Positions 45,462 to 56,785 are shown, counted from the stretch's first letter. The stretch is 64,000 nucleotides of DNA from Ectothiorhodospira lacustris (GCF_022227845.1 NZ_JAJNQN010000001.1:248001-312000); one strand, 5' to 3'. Numbers and translations are program-made. Notes: a model not told the origin generated them from the sequence alone.

Positions 45462-46484
45462 ATGCAGCACAAAAAACTTCTGGTGGCGATGGTCGCCGCC
45501 GGCCTGTCCATGCCCGCCCTGGCCGCGGCTGATATCACCATCTACGGCCGCGCCCACCTGTCCGTGGACCTCCTGGATGACGGCGCCGATTACAGCGAAG
45601 TGAACATCTCCAGCAACTCCAGCCGCCTGGGCTTCAAGGGTGAAAGACAGTTCACCCCGGAACTGACCGCCATTTTCCAGATTGAGCAGGAAATCCAGTT
45701 CGACAGCAGCGAGTCCGGCGAAACCTTTACCACCCGCGACACCTTTGCCGGCCTCAAGGGCGACTGGGGGATGCTGCGCATCGGCCGCTTCGACACCTCT
45801 TTCAAGCGCGCCCGAGGCCCTGCCAATTTCTTCGGTGATCAGGTGGGGGACCTGCGCAATATCGCCCGCACCACGGATCACGGCCGCTTCGATGAGCGGT
45901 TCCGCAACACCCTGCATTACCGCACCCCCACCCTGAACGGCTTTGTCTGGGATCTGGATTTTTCCACGGATCACCGCAATCAGACCACCGCCGAAGGGGG
46001 TGACAACCGGGCCTATAGCACCTCATTGAATTACAAAAACGGCCCCTTCACCGGCGCGGTCGCCTTTGAGCGCCAGAACATCGAAAACAGCCCCAACCCC
46101 GAAGCCTGGAGACTGGCGGCGGCTTATCAGATCACCCCGGAATTCACGCTCGCCGGCTTCTACCAGAAATCGGAATCGGCCGCTGAAAACGAAGGCACGG
46201 TGGTCGGCGTGGCCGGTCAGTACAGGCTGAGCCCCACCATGTATCTGAATGCCCACTACTTCGCCCTGGATTCGGATCTTACGGATAAGGATGCCAATCT
46301 CTTTGCCCTGGGCCTTGAATATCGCGTCGATCGCGCCCTGCGGTTCTATGGCAACTTTGCCATGATGGACAATGATGATGCGTCCGCACTGAACCCCTGG
46401 AGCCAGGCCCGTACCTCCGGTCCGAGCGGTGTCGCCGGCGAGACCGCTACCGCCTTCTCCCTGGGCATGCGATACGACTTCTAA
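45462..46484 (+). CDS. outer-membrane porin (Gram-negative general porin type), porin 2
   Basis: Second porin of the same group, 340 residues. The signal peptide (MQHKKLLVAMVAAGLSMPALA) is followed by ADITIYGRAHLSVDLLDDGA and SNSSRLGFKGERQFTPEL. FQIEQEIQFDSSESGE, TFAGLKGDWGMLRIGRFDT and the terminal SLGMRYDF follow, again ending in phenylalanine. ATG 45462 follows GGGGAG. It is related to porin 1 on the other side of the sigma-54 activator but has a different control region. A strong terminator follows. Confidence 0.9.
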   Translation: MQHKKLLVAMVAAGLSMPALAAADITIYGRAHLSVDLLDDGADYSEVNISSNSSRLGFKGERQFTPELTAIFQIEQEIQFDSSESGETFTTRDTFAGLKGDWGMLRIGRFDTSFKRARGPANFFGDQVGDLRNIARTTDHGRFDERFRNTLHYRTPTLNGFVWDLDFSTDHRNQTTAEGGDNRAYSTSLNYKNGPFTGAVAFERQNIENSPNPEAWRLAAAYQITPEFTLAGFYQKSESAAENEGTVVGVAGQYRLSPTMYLNAHYFALDSDLTDKDANLFALGLEYRVDRALRFYGNFAMMDNDDASALNPWSQARTSGPSGVAGETATAFSLGMRYDF

Positions 46485-46545
46485 GGGATGATGCCTTTTC
46501 GGGCAGGGATGCCCGCCTCTGCACCAGCATGCATGTGACACGCTT

Positions 46546-46571
46546 GCCCGGATTCCGTCCGGGCTTTTTTT
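46546..46571 (+). terminator. intrinsic terminator of porin 2
   Basis: GCCCGGA (46546-46552), loop TTCCG, TCCGGGC (46558-46564), then seven T (46565-46571), 62 bp after the porin stop codon. Confidence 0.92.
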
Positions 46572-46603
46572 GTGGTTCGAACCCTGGCGGCTTCCTGAAT
46601 CAC

Positions 46604-46644
46604 ATCCACGAAAAAGGCCCCGCATGGGGGCCTTTTTCGTGGAT
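46604..46644 (-). terminator. bidirectional palindromic terminator beside tRNA-Gln
   Basis: Perfect 18-bp arms (ATCCACGAAAAAGGCCCC and GGGGCCTTTTTCGTGGAT) around a 5-nt loop. The A- and T-tracts give intrinsic-terminator geometry on both strands. It starts one base after the tRNA 3' end on the minus strand. Confidence 0.85.
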
Positions 46645-46645
46645 A

Positions 46646-46719
46646 TGGCTGGGGGACCAGGATTCGAACCTGGGTTGACGGAGTCAGAGTCCGTAGTCCT
46701 ACCGCTAGACGATCCCCCA
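46646..46719 (-). tRNA. tRNA-Gln (anticodon CTG)
   Basis: A 74-nt cloverleaf with encoded CCA. Acceptor TGGGGGA pairs with TCCCCCA, discriminator G, then CCA. The anticodon stem ACGGA/TCCGT closes the loop CTCTGAC, placing CTG at positions 34-36 and so reading CAG. The T-arm contains GGTTCGAATCC. Upstream of it (46720-46856) there is no gene before rpsI. The 372-bp gap between porin 2 and rpsI is thus filled by two terminators and this tRNA. Confidence 0.95.
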
Positions 46720-46856
46720 ATAAAACCGAGGCGTAAATCTACAGCATGTCGGGGCGATGAATCAAGCCCCGAAGCAAAAACCGAAAAATCTCCACCACCG
46801 GGGCCATCCTGACGGACAGCCCCGAGGTGACTGCAAGCCTGCCCCGTCGCCGGGGA

Positions 46857-47249
46857 TCAGCGCTTGCTGAACTGAGTCGCGCGACGTGCCTTGCGCAGAC
46901 CGACCTTCTTACGCTCGACCTGACGGGCGTCGCGGGTCATGAAACCGTGGGTACGCATGGCGCCACGCAGCTTCTCGTCGTATTCCACCAGAGCGCGGGC
47001 AATACCCAGACGGATGGCACCGGCCTGACCGTTGGCACCGCCGCCCTTCACCGTGGCCACGATGTCGAAACGATCCAGGCTTTCGGCCACCGCCAGTGGC
47101 TGACGGACCACCATGCGGGAGGTTTCACGCCCGAAGTAGATGTCCAGGGGCTTGTTGTTGACGGTGATCTCGCCCTTGCCGGGGCGCAGAAAAACCCGCG
47201 CAGAAGCCTCTTTGCGGCGTCCGGTTCCGTAGTTCTGGGTTGTTGCCAT
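46857..47249 (-). CDS. rpsI: 30S ribosomal protein S9
   Basis: Small-subunit ribosomal protein of 130 residues. It begins [20 protein letters not shown] and ends with the basic tail [16 protein letters not shown], whose terminal lysine-arginine reaches the P-site t[22 protein letters not shown] near residue 70 is the conserved core. It lies 59 bp after rplM in the universal rplM-rpsI operon. Confidence 0.97.
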   Translation of the reverse strand: MATTQNYGTGRRKEASARVFLRPGKGEITVNNKPLDIYFGRETSRMVVRQPLAVAESLDRFDIVATVKGGGANGQAGAIRLGIARALVEYDEKLRGAMRTHGFMTRDARQVERKKVGLRKARRATQFSKR

Positions 47250-47308
47250 CTCTTGACCTGCTCTATGTGCTGCCCGGCCACACGATGGCGGCCGGATCAG
47301 GGTGTTGT

Positions 47309-47737
47309 TCAGATTTCCAGCGGCTGGGGCTGCTGGGCGGCGTGGCTGTGCTCGGCTCCGGCGTATACCTTGAGCTTCTTGAACATGGCCCGGCCCAGGG
47401 GGTTCTTGGGCAGCATGCCCTTCACCGCGATCTCGATCAGGCGCTCAGGGGCACGCTCACGGATCTGCTGCGCGCTGGCGGACTTCATATGACCGACATA
47501 ACCGGTGTGCCGGTAGTACATCTTGTCGGTTTCCTTGTTGCCGCTGAGGCGCACCTTGGAGGCATTCACGATCACGATGTAGTCACCGGTATCCACGTGC
47601 GGGGTATACACGGGCTTGTGCTTGCCGCGCAGGCGGCGAGCCACTTCGCTGGCGAGCCGGCCGAGGGTCTTGCCGGAGGCATCAACCACGTACCAGTCGC
47701 GGGTGACTTCAGCGGGCTTGGCGCTAAAGGTCTTCAT
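47309..47737 (-). CDS. rplM: 50S ribosomal protein L13
   Basis: Large-subunit protein of 142 residues, the same as E. coli. It begins [20 protein letters not shown], with [20 protein letters not shown] near residue 24, [18 protein letters not shown] near 49, YYRHTGYVG near 75 and [19 protein letters not shown] near 108. The frame extends to 47779, but ATG 47737 gives the canonical N-terminus. First gene of rplM-rpsI. Confidence 0.97.
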   Translation of the reverse strand: MKTFSAKPAEVTRDWYVVDASGKTLGRLASEVARRLRGKHKPVYTPHVDTGDYIVIVNASKVRLSGNKETDKMYYRHTGYVGHMKSASAQQIRERAPERLIEIAVKGMLPKNPLGRAMFKKLKVYAGAEHSHAAQQPQPLEI

Positions 47738-47821
47738 TCCTGAACTCCAGGGTGCACATGAATCACGGAAAGCGCGCAATGATAACGGGGAAGTGCGCGG
47801 GTGACAAGGGGGGATTCCGCT

Positions 47822-48463
47822 TCAAATCCACCAGGCCGTCCCCGTCATCACCTTGGCGGTCACCGGCATCACCAGCTTGCGCAGGGGCCAGGGCAGGACT
47901 TCCCCGCCCAGGGACATGGCCAGTTCGCCATGATGGGCCTCGTCGATCTTCATCTGTTCCAGTACCGCCCGGGTCGGCGCGTCCTCGGGGACGACCCGAG
48001 CCAGGTGCTCGTCCAGATGACGGATCACCTGCTGTTCCGTCTCGTGCACGAAGCCCAGGCTCCACCGGTCACCCGCCGCCCCGGCCAGAGCGCCGATGGC
48101 GAAGGCGCCGCCATACCAGAGGGGATTGAGGAAGCTCTTGTGGGTGCCCAAGGCCGTCAGGCGGCGCTCGCACCAGAGCAGATGATCGTTTTCTTCCCGG
48201 GCGGAGCGCGCCATGCGCTCGCGCACCTCGCCGCTGCGGGCGGTGAGGGCCTGGCCCTGGTAGAGCCCCTGGGCGGCCACCTCCCCCGCATGATTGATGC
48301 GCATGAGCCGGCCGGAGAGGACGCGGGCGTTGTCATCCAGCTCCGGCTCCATCACCGACCGGGCCGGGTCCGGGCGCTCGGTGGCACGGGGACGGCCGAA
48401 CAGGGTACAAAAGCCTTCGTCAATAGCGGACAGCAGGCGGTCGGTGGGGCTCAGTTGGCGCAT
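47822..48463 (-). CDS. coq7: ubiquinone biosynthesis di-iron hydroxylase Coq7
   Basis: Membrane-associated di-iron monooxygenase hydroxylating C6 of demethoxyubiquinone, used instead of UbiF in many proteobacteria. The 213 residues include iron-ligand motifs in RINHAGEVAAQGLYQGQ near residue 54, SAREENDHLLWCERRL near 87, VHETEQQVIRHLDEHL near 138 and KIDEAHHGELAM near 171. With ubiH and ubiI in the same window, three aerobic ring hydroxylases are represented. It stands alone between rplM and the glcF-like gene, with a 144-bp upstream gap. Confidence 0.92.
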   Translation of the reverse strand: MRQLSPTDRLLSAIDEGFCTLFGRPRATERPDPARSVMEPELDDNARVLSGRLMRINHAGEVAAQGLYQGQALTARSGEVRERMARSAREENDHLLWCERRLTALGTHKSFLNPLWYGGAFAIGALAGAAGDRWSLGFVHETEQQVIRHLDEHLARVVPEDAPTRAVLEQMKIDEAHHGELAMSLGGEVLPWPLRKLVMPVTAKVMTGTAWWI

Positions 48464-48607
48464 GGCATGCCGGTACGGGCAGTGGGTATGGATATTGAAG
48501 ATACTGGAAGTCCGGCGACAGGCAAACCCTGAATACAGAAGGGTTTTTCAGTGCGGGCAAAGGTAAAGACAATGCTGGGACAACCCGCGGCCGCGAAGGG
48601 GCCGGTG

Positions 48608-49813
48608 CTACGACGCAGGCGGTGATGCACAGCGACTGTCGATGAGTTGGGCGAGACTCATGACCGGCACCGCCGACTTGCGGCGCCGGATACCGGCGGC
48701 CAGATGCAGACCGCACCCCACATTGGCGGTCACGAGCACATCCGGCGCCAGGTCCGCAAGGGCATCCAGCTTGGGGGCCAGCAGACGATCGGCCATCTGC
48801 GGATGGGTCAGCATGTGGCTGCCGGAACCGCCGCAGCAGAAGGCGTTGTCCGGCAAAGGAATCAGCTCCACACCGGGCAGGCGCCGCAACAAGACTTCCA
48901 TCAACCCATGCTCACCCAATACATGCCGCAGGGTGCAGGGGGTATGGAAGACCACCCTCAGGGGGGTGTCGATCAGGTGAAGCGGCGCCAGATCCACGTC
49001 CGCCAGCAACCGGCACAGGCCCGTCACGCGGTCACCGAATCCCCCGGCAGCCTGCAAATGGACGCGACAGCCACTGTTCAGACACAGGACGGGATGCGAA
49101 ACCCCGGCAAAGGCGGTCTGATTGCGCCCGGCAAGCCCCGCCGCGGCCCGGGTGCGACCGGCATGGTGATCCAGCGCCCCGCAGCACACCTGCCCTGCAG
49201 GCGCACTGACCTGGTAACCCAGGCACCCCAGTATCCGGGCAGCCGCCTCCAGCGAAGGCCCGTCAAAGGTCTCTGCGGTACAGCCGGCAAACAGAGACAC
49301 CGCACCGCGACCGCCGACCGCGGGGGCATCCGCCGGGGGGAACCGTGGCGGGGCGGCCACATCCGGCAGATAGGCCGCGGCACGGGCCGGCCCCGGCCGG
49401 TCACCCCTGCCCATCATACCCGCCAGTTTCCCCAGCCCCAGGTGCCCGGCCACCCGCAGACCACCGGATGCCGCGCGCCGGGCCCCGGCATGGCGCAGCA
49501 GATACCCCCTGACCAGACCGCCGCCTCGCGCCGGCGGGATCAGGGTGGCCCGCGTCGCATCCATCAGACTGCCGAAGGGCACCCCGGAGGGACAGACCGC
49601 CTCACAGGCACGACAGCCCACACATCCGTCCAGGTGTCGACGCACAGCGGCATCATCCGTCAGGGCGCCACTCATCAGGCCCTGCATGAGGGTGATGCGG
49701 CCGCGGGGCGAGTCCCCTTCATTCCGGGTGACCCGGTAAGTGGGGCAATGGGGCAGGCACAGACCGCACTTCACGCAGCGATCGGTATCCCGCAAGGTTT
49801 CAGAGTGACTCAT
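48608..49813 (-). CDS. glcF: glycolate oxidase iron-sulfur subunit (GlcF-like)
   Basis: The 401 residues have two 4Fe-4S motifs (RCVKCGLCLPHCPTYR near residue 13 and CVGCRACEAVCPSGVP near 64) and two CCG domains (SLFAGCTAETFDGPSLEAA and QVCCGALDHHAG; then FHTPCTLRHVLG and NAFCCGGSGSHMLTHP). This matches GlcF of glycolate dehydrogenase or the LutA-like heterodisulfide group. ATG 49813 gives the usual start; upstream frame is discounted. No glcD or glcE partner is adjacent. A GlcD-like module does exist in the fusion protein at 38336-42178. Confidence 0.8.
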   Translation of the reverse strand: MSHSETLRDTDRCVKCGLCLPHCPTYRVTRNEGDSPRGRITLMQGLMSGALTDDAAVRRHLDGCVGCRACEAVCPSGVPFGSLMDATRATLIPPARGGGLVRGYLLRHAGARRAASGGLRVAGHLGLGKLAGMMGRGDRPGPARAAAYLPDVAAPPRFPPADAPAVGGRGAVSLFAGCTAETFDGPSLEAAARILGCLGYQVSAPAGQVCCGALDHHAGRTRAAAGLAGRNQTAFAGVSHPVLCLNSGCRVHLQAAGGFGDRVTGLCRLLADVDLAPLHLIDTPLRVVFHTPCTLRHVLGEHGLMEVLLRRLPGVELIPLPDNAFCCGGSGSHMLTHPQMADRLLAPKLDALADLAPDVLVTANVGCGLHLAAGIRRRKSAVPVMSLAQLIDSRCASPPAS

Positions 49814-49915
49814 GGCTTGACAGGGCTCGGATTTCAGCGGGCCTACGCGGTCCGGCGGCAAAAGCGGGATCTGTTAGAGTATGCGGCCCAATGAACATTC
49901 GAATTTTGCCTGGTA

Positions 49916-50647
49916 ATGCGTTTCAAAGAGCTTTCCCCGTATTGTATCAGCCTGCTCCTGCCACTCATCTCCCTGCCGCTTCAGGCCGGAGACTGGGGTA
50001 ACAGCACAGGCTGGAGCGGGCAGGCGGAACTGGGAGCCATCCTGACCAGCGGCAATACCGACTCCGACAGTCTGAATGCCCGCACGCGCATCCGCCATGA
50101 ACGGGCATTGTGGCGGCATACCCTGCAGCTGGAGGGACATCTGGCCTCGGAAGACGGCACCACCACCAAGGAACGCTACCTGGGGGCCTTCCAGAGCGAT
50201 CACAAGGTCTCGGACCGAGATTATCTGTTCGGCGCCCTCCGGGCGGAACGGGACCGCTTCAGCGGTTACGAATATCAGCGCAGCCTGGCCACCGGCTATG
50301 GCCGCCGGGTGGTGGATTCGCCGCAAACACGCCTGCACCTGGAGGCCGGCGCCGGTCTGCGTCAGGACCAGCCGGCAAACGGCGACCAGGAGGACGAGAT
50401 CATCCTGCGCCTGGTGGGGGCCCTTGACCATCGCATCAGCGACAACACCCGCTTCACCGAAGACCTGCTGATCCAGGCCGGCGAGGAGAATACGGAAATC
50501 GAGTCCGTCGCCGCCCTGCGCATGCGCATCAATGCCAAATTTTCCATGCGCCTGTCCCTGACGGTGAAGCACAATACGGATGTACCGGCAGACCGCAGGA
50601 ACACCGACACCACCACCTCGGTGAATCTGGTCTACGACCTGTGGTGA
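49916..50647 (+). CDS. YdiY-like DUF481 outer-membrane protein
   Basis: The 243 residues start with a signal peptide (ending ISLPLQAG) and then show the DUF481 pattern: WSGQAELGAILTSGNTDSDS near residue 34, a series of alternating polar and hydrophobic strands, and a C-terminal NTDTTTSVNLVYDLW ending in an aromatic residue, as expected of a small outer-membrane barrel. Function of the family (salt- or acid-inducible YdiY in E. coli) is not established. It is divergent from the glcF-like gene. Confidence 0.82.
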   Translation: MRFKELSPYCISLLLPLISLPLQAGDWGNSTGWSGQAELGAILTSGNTDSDSLNARTRIRHERALWRHTLQLEGHLASEDGTTTKERYLGAFQSDHKVSDRDYLFGALRAERDRFSGYEYQRSLATGYGRRVVDSPQTRLHLEAGAGLRQDQPANGDQEDEIILRLVGALDHRISDNTRFTEDLLIQAGEENTEIESVAALRMRINAKFSMRLSLTVKHNTDVPADRRNTDTTTSVNLVYDLW

Positions 50648-50701
50648 GAGCCTGTTCAATCCCTGTTTAACGAAGCCCCTGATCTGGAAGCCGGAATCGA
50701 G

Positions 50702-51007
50702 ATGAGCCACTTCAAGCGACACATCTTTTTTTGCACCAACTGCCGGGAAGACGGCAACTGCTGCGAGCATTTCGAGGCCTCCCGCCTGCGCGATCACGCC
50801 AAGCAGCGGGCCAAGGCCTTGGGCATTCATGGCCGGGGCGGCGTGCGGGTCAACGCCGCCGGCTGTCTGGATCGTTGCAACGAAGGCCCCGTGGCCGTCG
50901 TCTACCCGGAAGGGGTGTGGTACACCTTTGTCGATGAAAAGGATATCGACGAGATCGTGGACGAGCACCTGCAGCATGGCCGGGTGGTGGAACGCTTGAG
51001 GATCTAG
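50702..51007 (+). CDS. thioredoxin-fold [2Fe-2S] ferredoxin
   Basis: The 101-residue protein has the thioredoxin-like ferredoxin pattern: HIFFCTNCREDGNCC near residue 7 and VNAAGCLDRCNEGPVAVVYPEGVWYTFV near 55, with four cluster-ligand cysteines spread over the two segments as in NuoE-like and Shethna-type proteins. Such proteins transfer electrons in undefined reactions. It lies 54 bp after the DUF481 gene on the same strand; the following 314-bp gap leads to purH. Confidence 0.85.
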   Translation: MSHFKRHIFFCTNCREDGNCCEHFEASRLRDHAKQRAKALGIHGRGGVRVNAAGCLDRCNEGPVAVVYPEGVWYTFVDEKDIDEIVDEHLQHGRVVERLRI

Positions 51008-51095
51008 ACCGGATCACCGCCGCCGCGCCGGGAAAACCACCGGTCTTTGCCGGAGCGCCGCCTGTCGGCACATGCAAAAAAAATATCCACCCGCC

Positions 51096-51222
51096 TTGAC
51101 ATGTGCAGTGCAGCATACGATATTAGAACCATATCGTCTCGCGGATCTCTCCGCATTCGGTATACTCCTCCATCCTCCTTTGGTGGTTTTGGCGCGGCCC
51201 CCTCAAGCCGCGCTTTTTTTTG
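51096..51222 (+). promoter_or_regulatory. purH leader: promoter followed by terminator (possible sRNA or attenuator)
   Basis: In the 314 bp between the ferredoxin gene and purH there is a perfect -35 TTGACA (51096-51101), 17-bp spacer and GATATT (51119-51124). About 70 nt later comes an intrinsic terminator (GCGCGGC 51192-51198, GCCGCGC 51207-51213, nine T to 51222). A transcript of about 90 nt would run between them, then purH starts 100 bp further on. A second -10-like TATACT is at 51161. No reading frame of note lies inside. Confidence 0.55.
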
Positions 51223-51321
51223 CCCGCTTCCCTCACCGGATCCACGACCGCCGGTGGCCTTGGCTTCCCGCGGGTGCGTATAATTCCCAGTCTTTTTGTC
51301 ATCACCAGACTGGCCGAGCCC

Positions 51322-52899
<1,578 letters not shown>

Positions 52900-52925
52900 T
52901 TCTTGGGGCTAGCGAGGAGAACACG

Positions 52926-54206
52926 ATGAAAATTCTCATCATCGGCGGCGGTGGCCGCGAACATGCCCTGGCCTGGAAGGCGGCCCGGTCGCCCCGGGTG
53001 GAAACGGTCTTCGTGGCCCCCGGCAACGCGGGCACGGCCCGGGAAGCGGGTTGCCGTAACGTGGATATCGGCGCCGAGGACATCCCCGGCCTGCTGGCCT
53101 TTGCCCGGACGGAAGGCATCGACCTGACCATCGTCGGCCCCGAGGCCCCCTTGGTGGCCGGGGTCGTAGACGCCTTCAGGGCCGAGGACCTGGCCATCTT
53201 CGGCCCGTCGAAGGACGCCGCCCGCCTGGAAGGTTCCAAGGCCTTCTCCAAGGACTTTCTCGCCCGTCACCGGATCCCCACGGCCGCCTACGGCAGCTTC
53301 ACGGATCTGGACGAGGCACTGGCCTACCTGCGCGCCCAGGGTGCCCCCATCGTGGTCAAGGCCGACGGCCTGGCCGCCGGCAAGGGGGTGATCCTGGCCC
53401 GGACCCTGGCGGAAGCGGAAGCCGCGGTTCGCGACATGCTGGCGGGCAACGCCTTCGGCGAGGCCGGTCACCGGGTGGTGATCGAGGAGTTCCTGAGCGG
53501 CGAGGAGGCCAGCTTCATCTGCATGGTGGACGGCGAGCATGTACTGCCCATGGCCACGTCCCAGGACCACAAGGCCCGAGACAACGGCGACCAGGGCCCC
53601 AACACCGGCGGCATGGGCGCCTACTCCCCGGCCCCGGTGGTCACCCCCGAGATCCATGCGCGCATCATGAGCCAGGTGATCCTGCCCACGGTGCGGGGCA
53701 TGGCGGCCGAAGGCACCCCCTACACCGGCTTTCTCTATGCCGGGGTGATGATCGACGCCCAGGGCATCCCCAAGGTGCTGGAATTCAACTGTCGCTTCGG
53801 CGACCCGGAAACCCAGCCCATTCTGATGCGGCTGCGCTCGGATCTGATTGAACTGCTGGAGGCCGCCCTGGCGGGTCGCCTGGACCGGACGGAGGCCGAT
53901 TGGGACCCGCGCGCCGCCCTGGGGGTGGTGCTGGCCGCCGGCGGCTATCCCGCCGATTACCGCAAGGGAGATGAAATTCGGGGTCTGCCGGACACCGATG
54001 CCGAGGACGCCAAGGTCTTCCATGCAGGCACGGCCCTCAGGGACGACCGCGTGGTCACTCAGGGCGGACGGGTGCTGTGTGCCGTGGGACTGGGCGAGCG
54101 GGTCAGTGACGCCCAGGCCCGGGCCTACGCGCTGACGAAGCAGCTGAGCTGGGATGATGTCTACTACCGGACGGATATCGGGTATCGGGCAGTGGCCCGG
54201 GAGTAA
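52926..54206 (+). CDS. purD: phosphoribosylamine-glycine ligase
   Basis: ATP-grasp ligase joining glycine to phosphoribosylamine. The 426 residues begin [18 protein letters not shown] after a GAGGAGA site. Further motifs are [20 protein letters not shown] near residue 73, [14 protein letters not shown] near 142, [25 protein letters not shown] near 210, and [17 protein letters not shown] near 285 with the magnesium-site acidic residues. ATG 52926 is preferred over an in-frame upstream ATG at 52896 inside purH. Confidence 0.96.
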   Translation: MKILIIGGGGREHALAWKAARSPRVETVFVAPGNAGTAREAGCRNVDIGAEDIPGLLAFARTEGIDLTIVGPEAPLVAGVVDAFRAEDLAIFGPSKDAARLEGSKAFSKDFLARHRIPTAAYGSFTDLDEALAYLRAQGAPIVVKADGLAAGKGVILARTLAEAEAAVRDMLAGNAFGEAGHRVVIEEFLSGEEASFICMVDGEHVLPMATSQDHKARDNGDQGPNTGGMGAYSPAPVVTPEIHARIMSQVILPTVRGMAAEGTPYTGFLYAGVMIDAQGIPKVLEFNCRFGDPETQPILMRLRSDLIELLEAALAGRLDRTEADWDPRAALGVVLAAGGYPADYRKGDEIRGLPDTDAEDAKVFHAGTALRDDRVVTQGGRVLCAVGLGERVSDAQARAYALTKQLSWDDVYYRTDIGYRAVARE

Positions 54207-54221
54207 TGCCCGGGGAGCCGG

Positions 54222-54263
54222 CTAACCCATCCGCGATTTTATTTTTGATCCCGGATGGGTTAG
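54222..54263. repeat. 12-bp perfect inverted repeat upstream of glgP
   Basis: CTAACCCATCCG (54222-54233) and CGGATGGGTTAG (54252-54263) are perfect complements around an 18-nt T-rich loop. It starts 15 bp after the purD stop and ends 50 bp before glgP. No T-run follows, so it could be a weak purHD terminator, a mRNA stabiliser or an operator. Confidence 0.5.
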
Positions 54264-54313
54264 TAAGTAGTAGGGATACCTCAACCGACCCAAGCCTCAA
54301 GAGCAGGAGCACC

Positions 54314-56785
54314 ATGAAAACCCTGGAAATGGTCCACGAATACGACCCTCGTCCCCTGCCCTGCGACAAGGACTCACTCAAGGAGTCCATTCGTGACGCC
54401 CTGATCCACATCGTCGGCAAGGACCCCCTCACCGCCACCCACCGGGACTGGCTCCATGCCGTCTCCCTGGTCGCCCGGGAGCGCATCATCGAGCGGCGCA
54501 TGTACACCAAGCGCATGTTCGACCAGGAACAGGTCAAGCGGGTCTACTACCTGTCCATGGAATACCTCATCGGCCGCATGCTGGTGAACAGCCTCATGAA
54601 CCTGGGTTTCTACGAGGCCTGTTGCGAAGCCCTGGAAGAGATGGGTGTGAGCCTGCACGAGATCATCGACATGGAATCCGATGCCGCCCTGGGCAATGGC
54701 GGGCTGGGCCGGCTGGCCGCCTGCATCCTCGACTCCATGGCCAGCCAGTGCCTGCCCGGCTACGGCTACGGCATCCGCTATGAATTCGGCATGTTCCACC
54801 AGGGCATCGAGAACGGCGAGCAGGTGGAGCACCCGGACAACTGGCTGCGTTACGGCAACCCTTGGGAGTTTCCCCGGCCGGAGAAGATCTTCCCCGTGCA
54901 TTTCTACGGCTATGTGGTGGAACACCGGGAGCGAGGGCAGCCCCGCTATCACTGGGAGGATGGCGAGGAAGTCATCGCCATGGCCTACGACTACCCGACC
55001 CCCGGCTTCGGCAACAAGAACGCCAATAACCTGAGGCTATGGGCGGCCAAGGCCACCCGGGACTTCGATCTGGACTATTTCAACGAAGGCGATTACATCC
55101 GCGCGGTGCAGGAAAAGATCGAGTCGGAGACCATCTCCATGGTGCTCTACCCCAACGATGCCACCGCCATCGGCCGGGAACTGCGCCTGAAGCAGGAGTA
55201 TTTCTTTGTCTCCGCCTCCATCCAGGACATCCTTCACCGCCACGGCGAACTGGACTACCCCATCGAATCTCTGCCGGACAAGGTGGCCATTCAGCTCAAC
55301 GATACCCACCCGGCCATCGCCATTGCCGAACTCATGCGCTTGCTGCTGGACACCCACAATGTCCCCTGGCAGAGGGCCTGGGAAATCACCCGGGGCGTGT
55401 TTTCCTACACCAACCACACCCTGATGCCCGAGGCCCTGGAAACCTGGCCGGTGACGCTCATGGAGCGGGTCCTGCCCCGCCACATGCAAATCATCTATGA
55501 CATCAACTTCCATTTCCTCAATGAGGTCCGCCACAACTTCCCCGGTGATAACGACATCGTCCGGCGCCTGTCCATCATTGATGAAGACCATGGCCGTCAG
55601 GTGCGCATGGCCCACCTGGCCGTGGCGGGCAGCCACATGGTCAACGGCGTGGCCGCGCTCCATACGGAGTTGCTGAAAAAGAACCTGTTCAACGACTTCT
55701 ATCGTCTGTGGCCGGAGCGTTTCGTCAATATCACCAACGGCATCACACCGCGGCTCTGGCTGAACCAGGCCAACCCGGCGCTGGCCGACCTGATTACCCG
55801 GCATATCGGCGACGAGTGGACCATGGACCTGGAGCAGCTCAAGAAGCTGGAGCCTCTGGTGGATGACTCGGATTTTCGCAACGAATTCCAGCAGGTAAAA
55901 CGTCTTAACAAGGAACGTCTGGCGGCATTGGTGCAAAGAGAGGCCAACATCACCATCAGCCCGGATGCCCTGTTTGATGTCCAGATCAAGCGTATCCACG
56001 AGTACAAGCGGCAGCTACTCAATGTGCTGCACGTGATCACCTTCTACAACCGGATACGGGAAGGACGTGCCGACGATCAGGTGCCGAGGGTCACCCTGTT
56101 TGCCGGCAAGGCGGCACCCTCCTACACCCGGGCCAAGCAGATCATCCGCCTCATCAATGATGTGGCCGATGTGGTGAATCATGACCCCATGAATACCAAG
56201 CAGCAGGTGGTCTTCCTGCCCAATTACGATGTGAGCAGCGCAAGCGTGATCATCCCGGCGGCCGATCTCTCGGAGCAGATTTCCACCGCAGGGACCGAGG
56301 CCTCGGGTACCGGCAACATGAAGCTGGCCCTGAACGGTGCCTTGACCATCGGGACCCTGGACGGGGCCAACATCGAGATCCGGGAGGCGGTGGGAGAAGA
56401 CAATATCTTCATCTTCGGCATGAATGCCGATGAAGTGGAACGACTCAAGCGGGAAGGTTATCGCCCCCGGGATTTCTACGAGTCCAATGAAGAATTGCGC
56501 CGCGCCCTGGACATGATTCACGATGGTTTCTTCTCACCCCAGGAGCCGGGACGCTACCGGGATCTGGTCCATAACCTGCTGACCCAGGACCAGTACATGG
56601 TGCTGGCGGATTACGCGGACTATGTCCGTGCCCATGAAGAGGCGGATGGTCTGTATCAAAATCAGGATGCGTGGATCCGCAAGGCGATGCTGAACACGGC
56701 GCGGATGGGGTATTTCTCCATTGACCGCACGGTGATGCAATACGCTCAGGAGATCTGGGGGGTCTCACCGGAAGGGTGGGTCTGA
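54314..56785 (+). CDS. glgP: glycogen/starch/alpha-glucan phosphorylase
   Basis: Phosphorolytic release of glucose-1-phosphate from alpha-1,4-glucans. The 823 residues from ATG 54314 (AGCAGGAGCACC upstream) contain YYLSMEYLIGRMLVNSLMNL near residue 76, SDAALGNGGLGRLAACILDS near 122, AIQLNDTHPAIAIAELMR near 327, VNGVAALHTELLK near 446 and the PLP site EASGTGNMKLALNGALTIGTLDGANIEI near 661. No other glycogen gene is nearby, so whether it acts on glycogen or maltodextrin (MalP) cannot be told. Glucose-1-phosphate could feed the sugar pathways represented by tal and glk. Confidence 0.94.
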   Translation: MKTLEMVHEYDPRPLPCDKDSLKESIRDALIHIVGKDPLTATHRDWLHAVSLVARERIIERRMYTKRMFDQEQVKRVYYLSMEYLIGRMLVNSLMNLGFYEACCEALEEMGVSLHEIIDMESDAALGNGGLGRLAACILDSMASQCLPGYGYGIRYEFGMFHQGIENGEQVEHPDNWLRYGNPWEFPRPEKIFPVHFYGYVVEHRERGQPRYHWEDGEEVIAMAYDYPTPGFGNKNANNLRLWAAKATRDFDLDYFNEGDYIRAVQEKIESETISMVLYPNDATAIGRELRLKQEYFFVSASIQDILHRHGELDYPIESLPDKVAIQLNDTHPAIAIAELMRLLLDTHNVPWQRAWEITRGVFSYTNHTLMPEALETWPVTLMERVLPRHMQIIYDINFHFLNEVRHNFPGDNDIVRRLSIIDEDHGRQVRMAHLAVAGSHMVNGVAALHTELLKKNLFNDFYRLWPERFVNITNGITPRLWLNQANPALADLITRHIGDEWTMDLEQLKKLEPLVDDSDFRNEFQQVKRLNKERLAALVQREANITISPDALFDVQIKRIHEYKRQLLNVLHVITFYNRIREGRADDQVPRVTLFAGKAAPSYTRAKQIIRLINDVADVVNHDPMNTKQQVVFLPNYDVSSASVIIPAADLSEQISTAGTEASGTGNMKLALNGALTIGTLDGANIEIREAVGEDNIFIFGMNADEVERLKREGYRPRDFYESNEELRRALDMIHDGFFSPQEPGRYRDLVHNLLTQDQYMVLADYADYVRAHEEADGLYQNQDAWIRKAMLNTARMGYFSIDRTVMQYAQEIWGVSPEGWV

